Assembly: GCA_023300545.1 (NCBI GenBank)
Contig: JALZVT010000012.1
Location: 62,001-126,000, forward strand
From: Pseudomonadales bacterium
GTDB lineage: Bacteria > Pseudomonadota > Gammaproteobacteria > Pseudomonadales > Azotimanducaceae
Direction of reading: 5' to 3'
DNA: 64,000 bases
Shown one piece after another: positions 41,912-50,648 of the stretch. Each line of letters opens with the position of its first letter. Position 1 is the first letter of the stretch. The notes beneath the pieces were generated by a model. It did no database searches and was not told the origin of the DNA. It saw only the letters and a list, made by a program, of their open reading frames with translations. The position numbers were made by a program, and so were the translations under genes.

Positions 41912-43366
41912 CTACGTTGGGGTGTGAATGAGCTCGCCGCCGCGGAGGGTGTGACTAACCACGGTGTCTGTGAGACGCGCCGTCGCATCAGACCAAGGCT
42001 TGCTCAACACACAAAGATCTGCGGGTTGGCCGGGTGTAATTGCTGAGTAATCACAATATAGACTGATTGCCTGTTCTGCTGTGATGGCCTCACCTGCACC
42101 GATCTGCGCCGCGCCCAAGGTTCGTCGCTCAACAGCGCATTGCATGGTTAGCCAGGGGTTGAGTGGGCCATAGGGCGCATCAGAGCTGCCGGCAACCGGG
42201 ACGTTGTTGTCGAGGAGGGAGCGTAGTCGATAAAGTTGTTCCAGCTCATCGCTAGCGAGTTCTTTTAGGTAGCGATCGCCACGGGAGTGGATCAAGCCGG
42301 GCTGGGTTACCACTTGCACTCCGAGCTCACGCAGTTGCTCAATGGTATTGGCCGGAACGAGCGATGCGTGTTCCACACGATCGCGTTGTTCCGGGTGCGC
42401 ACCTGTGGCGCTCAGTACGCTGATAACGACGGCCAGTTCAATGCGGGTGACACAATGAAAAGCGACGCCGCGATTGTGTTGGTGCGCCGAGCGAACCTGT
42501 TCTATCAGCTGATCAATGTCGGGCAATGCGGCCTCATCGAGCAGCAGTTTCAACTCCCCTGTGTGAATCAACGGCAGTTTCTTCGGCGGTAACAGAGCGT
42601 TCCCCATCAGTCGAACCCGCTGTAACAGTTCGCCGCGCTGCTGCTTGGCATGCAGAAGGTCAAACTCGGCCTGGCTGTTGGTGGCAGAGGTGTCGGTAAC
42701 GCTGGTAACACCAAAGCGTGCGAGTTCGCGGGAGAGTGTAGTGAGATCGGGTGCCTGCATGTTGCCGGTGTGCTGCAGACGCTCGCGTAGCAGCTCATCG
42801 GCTCGGAACAGTCGACCGGTGAGACGGTTGTTGCTGTCACGCTCCAGTCGGTTGTGGTCATTTAGTTTGAGGTCAAGCGCATCCAGGTCGAGTAGCTCCA
42901 GTGCTGTTGAGTTGAGTACCCACATCGAACCGGTGCTGTGCTGAATTCTTAGCGGCTGGTCGGGCAGCCACTCGTCCAGCTTGTGCCGATCGAGTTCCCC
43001 GGCGATTGACTCGTGGTAGTTAATGGCACGTACCCAGGTTGGGTCTGGGTGACCTGAGTTAGAGCCCTTTGCGCGGTTGCGGATACGCTGGGGGAGGTGG
43101 CTGGGGTCGCCTTCGGCGCAGTCGAGAGAGGCGCGCGCGGCTGCGGTCGCGAGCAGGTGAATGTGGTGGTCGTGCAAGCCGGGCAGGAGAGCGCCGCCTC
43201 CGGCGTCAATGCAGTGCTCCCTTGCCATGGGGCGTAAGTGGTCACCGATTTCGGTGATTTGGCCTCCCGCGCAACGCACATGCTGGCCGCTATGGGCAAA
43301 GCAAGGTGATGGGCCCGGGTTGAGTATGAGGACAGCGTCAGGGTTTGGCGGAGAAGAACTGGTCAT
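41912..43366 (-). CDS. amidohydrolase, YtcJ-like
   Basis: 484 residues with the metal-binding HxH at H68 and H70 in LPGLHDHHIH, then FHCVTRIE, VEHASLV and SSDAPYG further along. These are the expected amidohydrolase ligands. The composition (TAEQAISLYCDYSA at the C-terminus) is that of the YtcJ-like group that removes formyl or other acyl groups. The substrate is unknown. It faces the crotonase gene with a 54-bp gap. Confidence 0.83.
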   Translation of the reverse strand: MTSSSPPNPDAVLILNPGPSPCFAHSGQHVRCAGGQITEIGDHLRPMAREHCIDAGGGALLPGLHDHHIHLLATAAARASLDCAEGDPSHLPQRIRNRAKGSNSGHPDPTWVRAINYHESIAGELDRHKLDEWLPDQPLRIQHSTGSMWVLNSTALELLDLDALDLKLNDHNRLERDSNNRLTGRLFRADELLRERLQHTGNMQAPDLTTLSRELARFGVTSVTDTSATNSQAEFDLLHAKQQRGELLQRVRLMGNALLPPKKLPLIHTGELKLLLDEAALPDIDQLIEQVRSAHQHNRGVAFHCVTRIELAVVISVLSATGAHPEQRDRVEHASLVPANTIEQLRELGVQVVTQPGLIHSRGDRYLKELASDELEQLYRLRSLLDNNVPVAGSSDAPYGPLNPWLTMQCAVERRTLGAAQIGAGEAITAEQAISLYCDYSAITPGQPADLCVLSKPWSDATARLTDTVVSHTLRGGELIHTPT

Positions 43367-43420
43367 GAGGGCAGGGTAGACTGGCGGGGTTCAACGCACC
43401 ACCCGGAATAGTTCTGATCG

Positions 43421-44455
43421 ATGAAATCGTCTCCTGCCTCTGCCTGTTTGCCGGTGCCGATAGGCGTCAATGATTTTCTGGCCGGCGCTAATGCGGATGC
43501 GACCGGCTGGTCAGTGCTGGTGCAAGACGCAGGGCCATTGCTGGTTGTCGATCTGAATGACGAGCGGTTGCTGGATGAGGTGCCAACGTCGATGCCTGTC
43601 TGTCCTGTTGTGGGGTGGTTTGCTTCCAGGCAAAGGCGGGACAAGCACTCGGTGCCGGCCTTTGTAGATCTTGTTGTGGATAACGACGAGCAACTGGGCT
43701 TGGTGGCCTCCGTGGTTGAGTCGAACCCGCATGCGGCAACGGTGCTGGTGCAACTGCTGCGCAATATTGAGGGTGCCGCAGTGCAACACGGCTTGTTCGC
43801 GGAGTCACTGGCTTACTCAACGCTGCAGCACGGCGCTGAATTTGAGTACTGGTGCGAGGGGCAGTCGGGTTCACCGTCGGCTGCGCAGATCATTAAACCC
43901 GCAGCCAACCCTGCGGTGCTGGTATCGCGTGACTCGAACGAGTTGCTTATCGAGTTGAATCGTCCTGAGCGTCGGAATGCGTTTTCTGCGCAAATGCGCG
44001 ATATGTTGTGCGAGGCATTGGAACTCGCCTGTCTCGACGACAGTATCGAACGGGTTCGCCTGAGTGGTGTTGGCCCCGCCTTTTGCGCGGGCGGTGATTT
44101 AGCCGAATTTGGTGCGGCGCGCGATGCAAGTCGGGCCCACCTCAGTCGCACAACGCGTAGCGCGGGAGCCCTTCTTCATCAACTGAGCGACCGAGTTCGG
44201 GTTGAGGTACACGGCGCTTGTATTGGCGCAGGAATTGAACTGCCAGCTTTTGCTGGCGAGATTCATGCGGCCAAGGACAGCTTTTTTCAGTTGCCGGAAG
44301 TGTCGTTGGGGTTGGTGCCCGGGGCGGGCGGCTGCGTGAGCTTACCGCGCCGCATCGGGCGTCATCGTACCGCGTACATGGCGCTGAGCGGCGCTCGCAT
44401 TGAGACTGATCAAGCCCTGCAATGGGGCTTGATCGATAAGATTGTCGGTGCGTGA
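43421..44455 (+). CDS. enoyl-CoA hydratase/isomerase family protein with N-terminal extension
   Basis: 344 residues. The crotonase domain occupies the last 180: LLIELNRPERRNAFS, GPAFCAGGDLAEFG (oxyanion hole), GACIGAGIELPAFAG and FFQLPEVSLGLVPGAGG (catalytic Glu). The first 165 residues are an extension of the usual 260-residue family; they contain SVVESNPHAATVLVQLLRN, which is like a second, degraded crotonase half. It should hydrate or isomerise enoyl-CoA. It is likely part of the acyl-CoA catabolism block. Confidence 0.82.
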   Translation: MKSSPASACLPVPIGVNDFLAGANADATGWSVLVQDAGPLLVVDLNDERLLDEVPTSMPVCPVVGWFASRQRRDKHSVPAFVDLVVDNDEQLGLVASVVESNPHAATVLVQLLRNIEGAAVQHGLFAESLAYSTLQHGAEFEYWCEGQSGSPSAAQIIKPAANPAVLVSRDSNELLIELNRPERRNAFSAQMRDMLCEALELACLDDSIERVRLSGVGPAFCAGGDLAEFGAARDASRAHLSRTTRSAGALLHQLSDRVRVEVHGACIGAGIELPAFAGEIHAAKDSFFQLPEVSLGLVPGAGGCVSLPRRIGRHRTAYMALSGARIETDQALQWGLIDKIVGA

Positions 44456-44478
44456 CGCGCCGGCGAGTTAGCCGAGTT

Positions 44479-45981
44479 TTAGCGTTCGCTGAACTGTGCT
44501 TTGACAATTCTTCGAAGCAGTTTGCCGGTTTCGTTGTAGGGCAGTTCGTCGTAGAACTCGAGAGTCTCCGGTACGCGCGATGAGCGCAAATTGTTTTTCA
44601 CCCACTCTTGCAGTTCGGCTGCACTGGCAGTTTTGCCGGGTTTGAGAACAACGGCTGCCGCGACAGCTTCGCCCCATTGTTCGCTGGGAATACCGACAAC
44701 GGCTGCATCACGCACAGAGGCGTGTTCAAGCAATACATCTTCGATTTCACCTGGCGACATGTTTTCGCCGCCGCGCACAATGACGTCATCGGCGCGACCT
44801 TCGAGAAACAGATAGCCGTCTGCATCAATGGAACCCGCGTCGCGAGTAGGGAACCAACCCTGCGCGTCAGTCACGCTGCCGCGGCCTTCGTATTCGCCGG
44901 ATACCTGTTCGCCGCGCACATAAATCTCGCCGCGTTGATCAGGGCCGACTACGTTGCCGTCGTCGTCGCGTATCTCGATCTCGAGGCCAGGTAAACCTTG
45001 TCCTACGGAGACCAGCCGGCGTCGCACTGTCTCGTCGCTGCTGGCAGCCGCGGTCCGGTGATCGTCTGGGCCCAGCACACAGATGGTTGAGCTTGTTTCG
45101 GTTAGCCCGTAAGCATTGGTGAAATCAGTATCCGGAAACAGCTGCATTGCCCGTTCTATGACTGACAGCGGCATTTTGCCACCACCGTAAGACAGGCTGC
45201 CAAGGTGTGGCATGTTGGCAGAGCTTTCACCCTCGAGCGCTTCAACGATGCGACTGAGCATGGTGGGAACGACAAAAGCGGTGGTGACTTTTTCGCTGCG
45301 CACAAGTTCGATCCAGCGCTCGGCGCTGAAGTTTGCGAGTTGCACAACTCGGCGTCCGGAGTAGACCGAACTCAATACCGCAGCTATGCCAGCAATGTGA
45401 TACGGCGGTACACAGACGAGAGCAGCTTCCTCTTCGTCTGCACAGGCAAATTCAACAGAGCCGAGAATGTAGGAGACCAGATGTTTTTGTCGCAGTACGG
45501 CCGCTTTTGGCGCACCCGTTGTGCCGCTGGTGAACAGCAGTACGGCTGTGTCTTCGGGGTCCATGGACCACTCGGGGGCGGTGACGCCTGATTCAGCTGC
45601 CTGCAGGAATGCCGTGCGTGGAGCAGCAGTCACATCATCCATAGCTGCGAAGCGCTGTTCGCGGTCATTTTCTGTGACCAGATAAGCGGGCGTTATTCGG
45701 CTGAGCAAGGCATCGATTTCCGGCTCGGTAAGCCGATAGTTGATTGGCACATAAGGCAACCCGGCCCAGGCCGCACTGAATAGCCCTGTTGGTGTGGCGA
45801 TGCTGCTAACGTCGAGCATTCCAACCCGAGAAAAGCCGCCACTTTGCAAGCGGGCTGCATGACGGCCAGCGTTGTCGAATAGCTCTTGATAGGTTAATCG
45901 TGTGCCGTCTTCGCCGTCGACAAACGCGACGCGATCGGGAAACGTGGCGCTGGTCATTTCCAGCAACATCATGATGTTCAT
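44479..45981 (-). CDS. AMP-dependent acyl-CoA ligase
   Basis: 500 residues. The adenylate-forming motif TSGTTGAPK is clear, along with YGLTETSS, DVIVRGGENMSPGE and the terminal TGKLLRR (catalytic Lys). It activates a carboxylic acid to its acyl-AMP and then acyl-CoA. The start ATG at 45981 has no strong site, and two further ATGs lie in the next four codons. A small unknown gene lies 19 bp upstream on the same strand. Confidence 0.88.
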   Translation of the reverse strand: MNIMMLLEMTSATFPDRVAFVDGEDGTRLTYQELFDNAGRHAARLQSGGFSRVGMLDVSSIATPTGLFSAAWAGLPYVPINYRLTEPEIDALLSRITPAYLVTENDREQRFAAMDDVTAAPRTAFLQAAESGVTAPEWSMDPEDTAVLLFTSGTTGAPKAAVLRQKHLVSYILGSVEFACADEEEAALVCVPPYHIAGIAAVLSSVYSGRRVVQLANFSAERWIELVRSEKVTTAFVVPTMLSRIVEALEGESSANMPHLGSLSYGGGKMPLSVIERAMQLFPDTDFTNAYGLTETSSTICVLGPDDHRTAAASSDETVRRRLVSVGQGLPGLEIEIRDDDGNVVGPDQRGEIYVRGEQVSGEYEGRGSVTDAQGWFPTRDAGSIDADGYLFLEGRADDVIVRGGENMSPGEIEDVLLEHASVRDAAVVGIPSEQWGEAVAAAVVLKPGKTASAAELQEWVKNNLRSSRVPETLEFYDELPYNETGKLLRRIVKAQFSER

Positions 45982-46000
45982 CGCGCTGAGTCTTCTCTAG

Positions 46001-46309
46001 CTAGTCGGTTTTGGGCAGCTTCTTGGTGTCTTTTTGCAGCAGTAACTCGCTACCGACCGCAAGGCCGCCGTCGCCCGCTTTAACGCAGAGCAGTTCGAGA
46101 TCGCCCGCCTCGTTGACGTAGCGTTTGCCGATTGCAATACCAACCGCATGGTCTGCATGCACGTCGCCGGTTTTTTCGGCGCCCGCAGGATCAGCCATTG
46201 GCTGGCCGCCGCAGCTAATTTCAATCTCGCCATCTGGTGCTGCAACAACCATCACTTCACCATTGCATACCGTACTTTTCAGGCGTGCCCCTGTTTTCAG
46301 AATTGCCAT
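46001..46309 (-). CDS. small conserved-looking protein of unknown function
   Basis: 102 residues with a strong GGAGGG site before the ATG. It has two cysteines in STVCNGEVMVV and ISCGGQPM, plus many Gly and Asp. I recall similar proteins next to acyl-CoA ligase genes but cannot name the family. The pair with the ligase suggests a role in that reaction. Metal or cofactor binding through the cysteines is possible. Confidence 0.6.
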   Translation of the reverse strand: MAILKTGARLKSTVCNGEVMVVAAPDGEIEISCGGQPMADPAGAEKTGDVHADHAVGIAIGKRYVNEAGDLELLCVKAGDGGLAVGSELLLQKDTKKLPKTD

Positions 46310-46410
46310 GTTCCCTCCTGCATTACTACTGCATGTTTTTTATTTTTCCAGAGTTTACTTGGTTCTGCGCGACTGTTGGACTCCCAATGGTTTTATATTC
46401 TGGTTCGATA

Positions 46411-46460
46411 CATGGATTGGCATGGATTGGCATGGCTGGACATAGCAGGGCATGGACGCA
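46411..46460. repeat. 10-bp periodic repeat, five units
   Basis: CATGGATTGG occurs twice in tandem (46411, 46421), followed by the related units CATGGCTGGA, CATAGCAGGG and CATGGACGCA at exact 10-bp steps. It lies in the 254-bp divergent gap (46310-46563) between the small protein gene and the DUF2239 gene. It could be an operator array on one helical face or a slipped-strand remnant. Confidence 0.5.
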
Positions 46461-46563
46461 GCGTAGATGTACCTGGAGTGAAAGGTCGTAAATGGGCTGG
46501 ATATTCTTTGTGGGCGGTATTACATTTACCAAGGTAATAATAGATTGAGGCTGCGAGGTGCTC

Positions 46564-47223
46564 ATGCCCGCTGATGATCCACCGTCGCTAACATCGCCCC
46601 ATGAGCCGACCCATTTGGTGTTTCGGGGTGATCGGCTGTTCGCAGCAGGTCCCCTCGCGGAGCTTGTTCAAAGATTGCAGGGTCTATCCCAGACAGATCG
46701 ACACGGCGTGCTGCTGTTCGAAACAGCGACGGGTCGCGAGATTGACGTGGATCTGCGCGGATCGCCCAGCGACCTAGCCAGCCGATATCCCGCCCCAGAC
46801 ACGGCGAACACTGCGGCGACGAGTGAAGCGGCGGTTCGCGCTGTCGAAGCGCTTCCTGTGCCGCGCAAACGTGGGCGGCCCAAGCTCGGTGTCGTTGGCC
46901 GTGAAATTACGTTGTTGCCCCGACATTGGGCGTGGCTCGATACCCAGCGAGGTGGTGCATCGGCGTCATTGCGCCGGTTAATCGATCAAGCCCGCAAAGA
47001 ACTCGCCGGCGAAGACGCGGCACGCGCAGCACAAGACCGAACCAACCGATTTCTCACGACGCTTGCGGGTAACCTGCCAGGCTTTGAAGACGCAATTCGC
47101 GCGCTCTATGCTCGGGATCAGGAACGCTTTGAACACCAACTGACTGGCTGGCCCGCCGACTTGCGGCGAGTTGCAAAACAGTTCGCTGACGATGCGTGGC
47201 AATCCCAAGATGCACCCACCTAA
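46564..47223 (+). CDS. DUF2239 family protein
   Basis: 219 residues from the ATG at 46564, with GAGG six bases before it. The diagnostic KRGRPKLGVVGREITLLPRHWAWL and GGASASLRRLIDQARKEL segments identify DUF2239. The N-terminus looks like a small beta domain with LLFETATGREIDVDL. The family is cytoplasmic and uncharacterised. It lies eight bases before an acyl-CoA synthetase gene, forming the head of a + strand operon. Confidence 0.85.
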   Translation: MPADDPPSLTSPHEPTHLVFRGDRLFAAGPLAELVQRLQGLSQTDRHGVLLFETATGREIDVDLRGSPSDLASRYPAPDTANTAATSEAAVRAVEALPVPRKRGRPKLGVVGREITLLPRHWAWLDTQRGGASASLRRLIDQARKELAGEDAARAAQDRTNRFLTTLAGNLPGFEDAIRALYARDQERFEHQLTGWPADLRRVAKQFADDAWQSQDAPT

Positions 47224-47231
47224 GGATAACA

Positions 47232-48851
47232 ATGAGCATTTTTGATACTGACCTTGAGCAGGGCGCGCACAACAGCGTAGCACTGACGCCATTGTCGCTG
47301 ATTGCACGAACCGCCCATGTCTACCCCGATGCGGTTGCCATTCGTTATGGGGATCAAACCACCAGCTGGGGTGAAACATTTGATCGCTGCCTGCGACTGG
47401 CAGATGGTTTGCGCCGCGCAGGCGTTGGTAAAAACGATACCGTTGCCGTGCTCGCGCCCAATACACCGGCTGCGGTGGAAGTCGCGTTTGGGGTGCCTGG
47501 CTGCGGTGCGGTGTTGAACATGATCAACACCCGACTGGACCCTGAGGCGGTGGCCTTCATTCTCGATCACGGTGAAGCCAAGGTCTTTATGGTCGACGCC
47601 GGTCTGGCTGAGGTCGCACGCGCAGCACTTGCTATAGCCTCGGTTAAACCGCTGGTTATCGATATCGAAGACGCACAGGTGGGTGCAGTGCCTGGTGTGG
47701 GTTCGCAGACCTACAACGGACTCATTGCAACCGGTGACGCGAGCGCTGGGTTCACGCTGCCCGGTGATGAGTGGGACGCCATTTCGCTGAACTACACCTC
47801 AGGAACGACGGGCAATCCCAAGGGAGTGGTGTATCACCACCGCGGCGCGTACCTCAACGCACTGGGCAACGGGCTTGAGTGGGCGTTGCCCAGACACCCG
47901 GTTTATCTCTGGACCTTGCCGTTGTTTCATTGCAATGGTTGGTGCTTTCCCTGGACGCTTGCTGCTTATGCGGGAGAAAATATCTGTTTGCGTGCACCAG
48001 AAGGGTCCGCCATTCTCGACGCGATCGACCGGCACAGTGTCACCCACATGTCGGGTGCGCCCATCGTACTGAACATGGTGACAACCGAAGCGGAAGGGCG
48101 TGGTCACCACTTTGCTGAGCCCTTGCGCATGACCACTGCGGGTGCGGCACCCCCAGCGGCCGTTCTCGCCAGAGCAGCGGCGATCGGCTTTGATGTCACC
48201 CACGTTTACGGCCTCACAGAAGTGTATGGACCTGCTGCCGTCTGTGCCTGGAAGCCCGAGTGGGACGCCTTACCTGCGGCTGAACAATCACGTATTAAGG
48301 CGCGACAAGGGGTGAACTATGCCGTGCTTGAAGAGATGTCCGTCCGGAATCCGGACACGCTCGCTTTGGTGCCGCGCGATGGCGTGACCATGGGTGAAAT
48401 CATGTTTCGCGGCAATTTGGTGATGAAAGGCTACTTAAAGAACGCGCAGGCTTCGAAACAGGCGTTTGCTGGCGGCCACTTTCACTCTGGTGATCTGGCG
48501 GTCTGGCATGAAGACGGTTATGTAGAGATCAAAGACCGTTCCAAAGACATCATCATTTCTGGTGGAGAGAACATCTCATCAATTGAGGTTGAAGGGGCGC
48601 TCTATCAGCACCCAGCGGTCGGCGCCGCGGCCGTTGTGGCGGCTCCGGACGAGAAATGGGGGGAGACTCCCTGGGCGTTTGTCGAGCTGGCGGCAGGGGC
48701 TGAGGTCACTGCGCTGGAGCTGATCGAGCATTGCCGAGGCCTGCTGGCCCACTTCAAGTGCCCACGGCACGTTGTATTTGGTGAGCTGCCTAAAACCTCC
48801 ACGGGCAAGATCCAGAAGTTTGAATTGCGAGAGGTTGCCCGGGAAGGCTAG
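47232..48851 (+). CDS. acyl-CoA synthetase (medium/long-chain ligase-like)
   Basis: 539 residues from ATG 47232 (AAGGATAAC before it). The motifs are YTSGTTGNPKGV, HVYGLTEVYGP, GDLAVWHEDGYVEIKDR, DIIISGGENISSIE and KTSTGKIQKFELR with the catalytic Lys. It activates a fatty or aromatic acid to the CoA ester. It is the second gene of the + strand operon with DUF2239, PPOX, aldo-keto reductase and CoA-transferase genes. Confidence 0.9.
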   Translation: MSIFDTDLEQGAHNSVALTPLSLIARTAHVYPDAVAIRYGDQTTSWGETFDRCLRLADGLRRAGVGKNDTVAVLAPNTPAAVEVAFGVPGCGAVLNMINTRLDPEAVAFILDHGEAKVFMVDAGLAEVARAALAIASVKPLVIDIEDAQVGAVPGVGSQTYNGLIATGDASAGFTLPGDEWDAISLNYTSGTTGNPKGVVYHHRGAYLNALGNGLEWALPRHPVYLWTLPLFHCNGWCFPWTLAAYAGENICLRAPEGSAILDAIDRHSVTHMSGAPIVLNMVTTEAEGRGHHFAEPLRMTTAGAAPPAAVLARAAAIGFDVTHVYGLTEVYGPAAVCAWKPEWDALPAAEQSRIKARQGVNYAVLEEMSVRNPDTLALVPRDGVTMGEIMFRGNLVMKGYLKNAQASKQAFAGGHFHSGDLAVWHEDGYVEIKDRSKDIIISGGENISSIEVEGALYQHPAVGAAAVVAAPDEKWGETPWAFVELAAGAEVTALELIEHCRGLLAHFKCPRHVVFGELPKTSTGKIQKFELREVAREG

Positions 48852-48901
48852 CTCCGCAATACTGGTGTCTATTTCAAATGACAAATCACTGGGGAGATGA
48901 C

Positions 48902-49480
48902 ATGTCAGACACTTCACACGATCACGAAATGGTTTCCATCTACGGCTACAGCGACGAGCAAATTGATTCACTGCTCACACAGGCGTCTGAGTGCGTATTG
49001 ATGTGGGGCACCAAAGACGGCTGGCCGGTTGGGGTGACCCACGCGTTTGTCTGGCACGAAGGCAAGATCTGGATCACTTTTGCGACGCACCGTCATCGGG
49101 CCTCAGCGATCCGTCGCGATAATCGCGTCTCCGTTGCGATCAGTGCAGTTGCGGGCACCGATATGGGTGGCGCTGCTACCTGTAAGGGCCACGCCACGTT
49201 CCACGACGATGATGCCACCAAAGCCTGGTTTTACCCCGCGCTGGCAAAGAAAGTCAGTCCTGATAACGCCGAAGGCGAAGCCGCTTTCCACAGCCTGCTT
49301 GATTCGCCACTGCGTACAATCATCTCGGTTGATCCCGTAAAATGGATCACCTACGACGGCGAAAAGGCCAACCGCGACATGGTGGGGCAGTTGTCGGAAG
49401 AAGAGAAAACGCCGCGTAAAGAAGGCGATGCCGTGCGCATGAACAAAGAGCGTGAAAAGCTCGGTTTGCCGCCACGCTAA
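48902..49480 (+). CDS. pyridoxamine 5'-phosphate oxidase-fold protein
   Basis: 192 residues from ATG 48902 (GGGGAG upstream). Split-barrel segments TQASECVLMWGTKDGWPVG, KIWITFATHRHRASAIRRDN and VSVAISAVAG fit the PPOX-like/flavin-nucleotide-binding family. Binding of FMN or F420 is expected. Co-transcription with the ligase and aldo-keto reductase suggests a redox step on the same substrate. Confidence 0.8.
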   Translation: MSDTSHDHEMVSIYGYSDEQIDSLLTQASECVLMWGTKDGWPVGVTHAFVWHEGKIWITFATHRHRASAIRRDNRVSVAISAVAGTDMGGAATCKGHATFHDDDATKAWFYPALAKKVSPDNAEGEAAFHSLLDSPLRTIISVDPVKWITYDGEKANRDMVGQLSEEEKTPRKEGDAVRMNKEREKLGLPPR

Positions 49481-49490
49481 GTCCTCGGTT

Positions 49491-49514
49491 GCTGGCGCGG
49501 TGTCCCGCGCCAGC
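49491..49514 (+). other. 10-bp perfect hairpin between genes
   Basis: GCTGGCGCGG and CCGCGCCAGC pair perfectly around TGTC, just after the PPOX stop. No T-run follows, so it is more likely an mRNA-stabilising or processing hairpin, or a strong pause, than a terminator. The aldo-keto reductase gene begins 46 bp later. Confidence 0.55.
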
Positions 49515-49560
49515 TCATGCGTAGTCAATACCAAGCAGACCCAAACAGGAAAGAATCCCT

Positions 49561-50589
49561 ATGCTCGATAGTGTTCAACTTGGCAGTAGCGGTTTGCGCG
49601 TGTCCGAGCTTTGTCTTGGCACAATGAACTTTGGTCAGCCCGGTCGCGGGCACCAGGGTGATTGGACGCTCGGGCCTGATGAGGCCAAGCCAATCTTCAA
49701 GGCCGCTATTGATCATGGGTTGTATTACTTTGATTGTGCTGACGTGTACGGTCAGGGTGCGTGCGAAGAGGTGGTTGGAAAACTACTGCTTGATTTGTTG
49801 CCGCGACAAGACTTTGTCATGGCTACCAAAATATCCATGCCAATGGGCAAAGGCCCGAACGCAGGCGGTTTGTCGCGCAAACACGTGATGGAAGGCATCG
49901 ATAACTGTTTGCAGCGCTTGGGGATGGATTATGTTGACCATCTGGTTATTCATCGTCATCCGCACGGCGTGCCAGGTCATGTGTCTCCACCCATCGAAGA
50001 AACCATGGAAGCCCTGCATGACGTGGTGAAAGCCGGCAAGGTGTTGTATCTCGGCGCCAGCTCGATGTTTTCCTGGCAGTTTGCGGAGTTGCAGCACACG
50101 GCGCGGGAAAACAATTGGACACGTTTTGTGTCTATGCAGAATCACTACAACCTCGTCTATCGCGAAGAAGAACGCGAGATGAATCCCTACTGCGCGCAGA
50201 GTGGAGTGGCGATTACTCCTTGGTCGCCATTAGCGCGCGGAATTCTTGCAGGCGCTTATCAAGGCAGTCTTGAGGGCGGCTCTACCAGTCGCTCGCGGGG
50301 GGCTGACAAAGTTCGCACTGAAGGCCTGTACCGAGGCGATCATGTGTTTCCCATCGCAGACCGGGTTGTTGAGGTTGCGGGGCGGATGGGTAAGACGCCG
50401 GCACAAATTGCGCTTGCCTGGTTGTGCAACAAAGCAGAAATTCAATCGCCGGTGGTGGGTGTCTCAAGAGTTGAGCAGTTAGATGCGTTGGTTGAGGCGG
50501 CGCAGATACAGATCTCGCCGGAAGACACTGCCTATCTCGAAGAGTTGTATCGTCCGGTCGATAATCTGCTGTCGCTGGGTTACTCCTGA
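49561..50589 (+). CDS. aldo/keto reductase
   Basis: 342 residues with AGGAAAG before the ATG. The TIM-barrel family features are visible: LCLGTMNFGQPG, FDCADVYGQGACEEVVG (catalytic Asp and Tyr), MATKISM (Lys), DHLVIHRH (His) and ITPWSPLARG. It reduces aldehydes or ketones with NADPH or acts in the reverse direction. Fourth gene of the + strand operon. Confidence 0.9.
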   Translation: MLDSVQLGSSGLRVSELCLGTMNFGQPGRGHQGDWTLGPDEAKPIFKAAIDHGLYYFDCADVYGQGACEEVVGKLLLDLLPRQDFVMATKISMPMGKGPNAGGLSRKHVMEGIDNCLQRLGMDYVDHLVIHRHPHGVPGHVSPPIEETMEALHDVVKAGKVLYLGASSMFSWQFAELQHTARENNWTRFVSMQNHYNLVYREEEREMNPYCAQSGVAITPWSPLARGILAGAYQGSLEGGSTSRSRGADKVRTEGLYRGDHVFPIADRVVEVAGRMGKTPAQIALAWLCNKAEIQSPVVGVSRVEQLDALVEAAQIQISPEDTAYLEELYRPVDNLLSLGYS

Positions 50590-50648
50590 GCTCAATTACG
50601 CCCAGTTCCAGGGCTGAAGGCACAGGGCCACTTCATGGTCTGCGTGTT

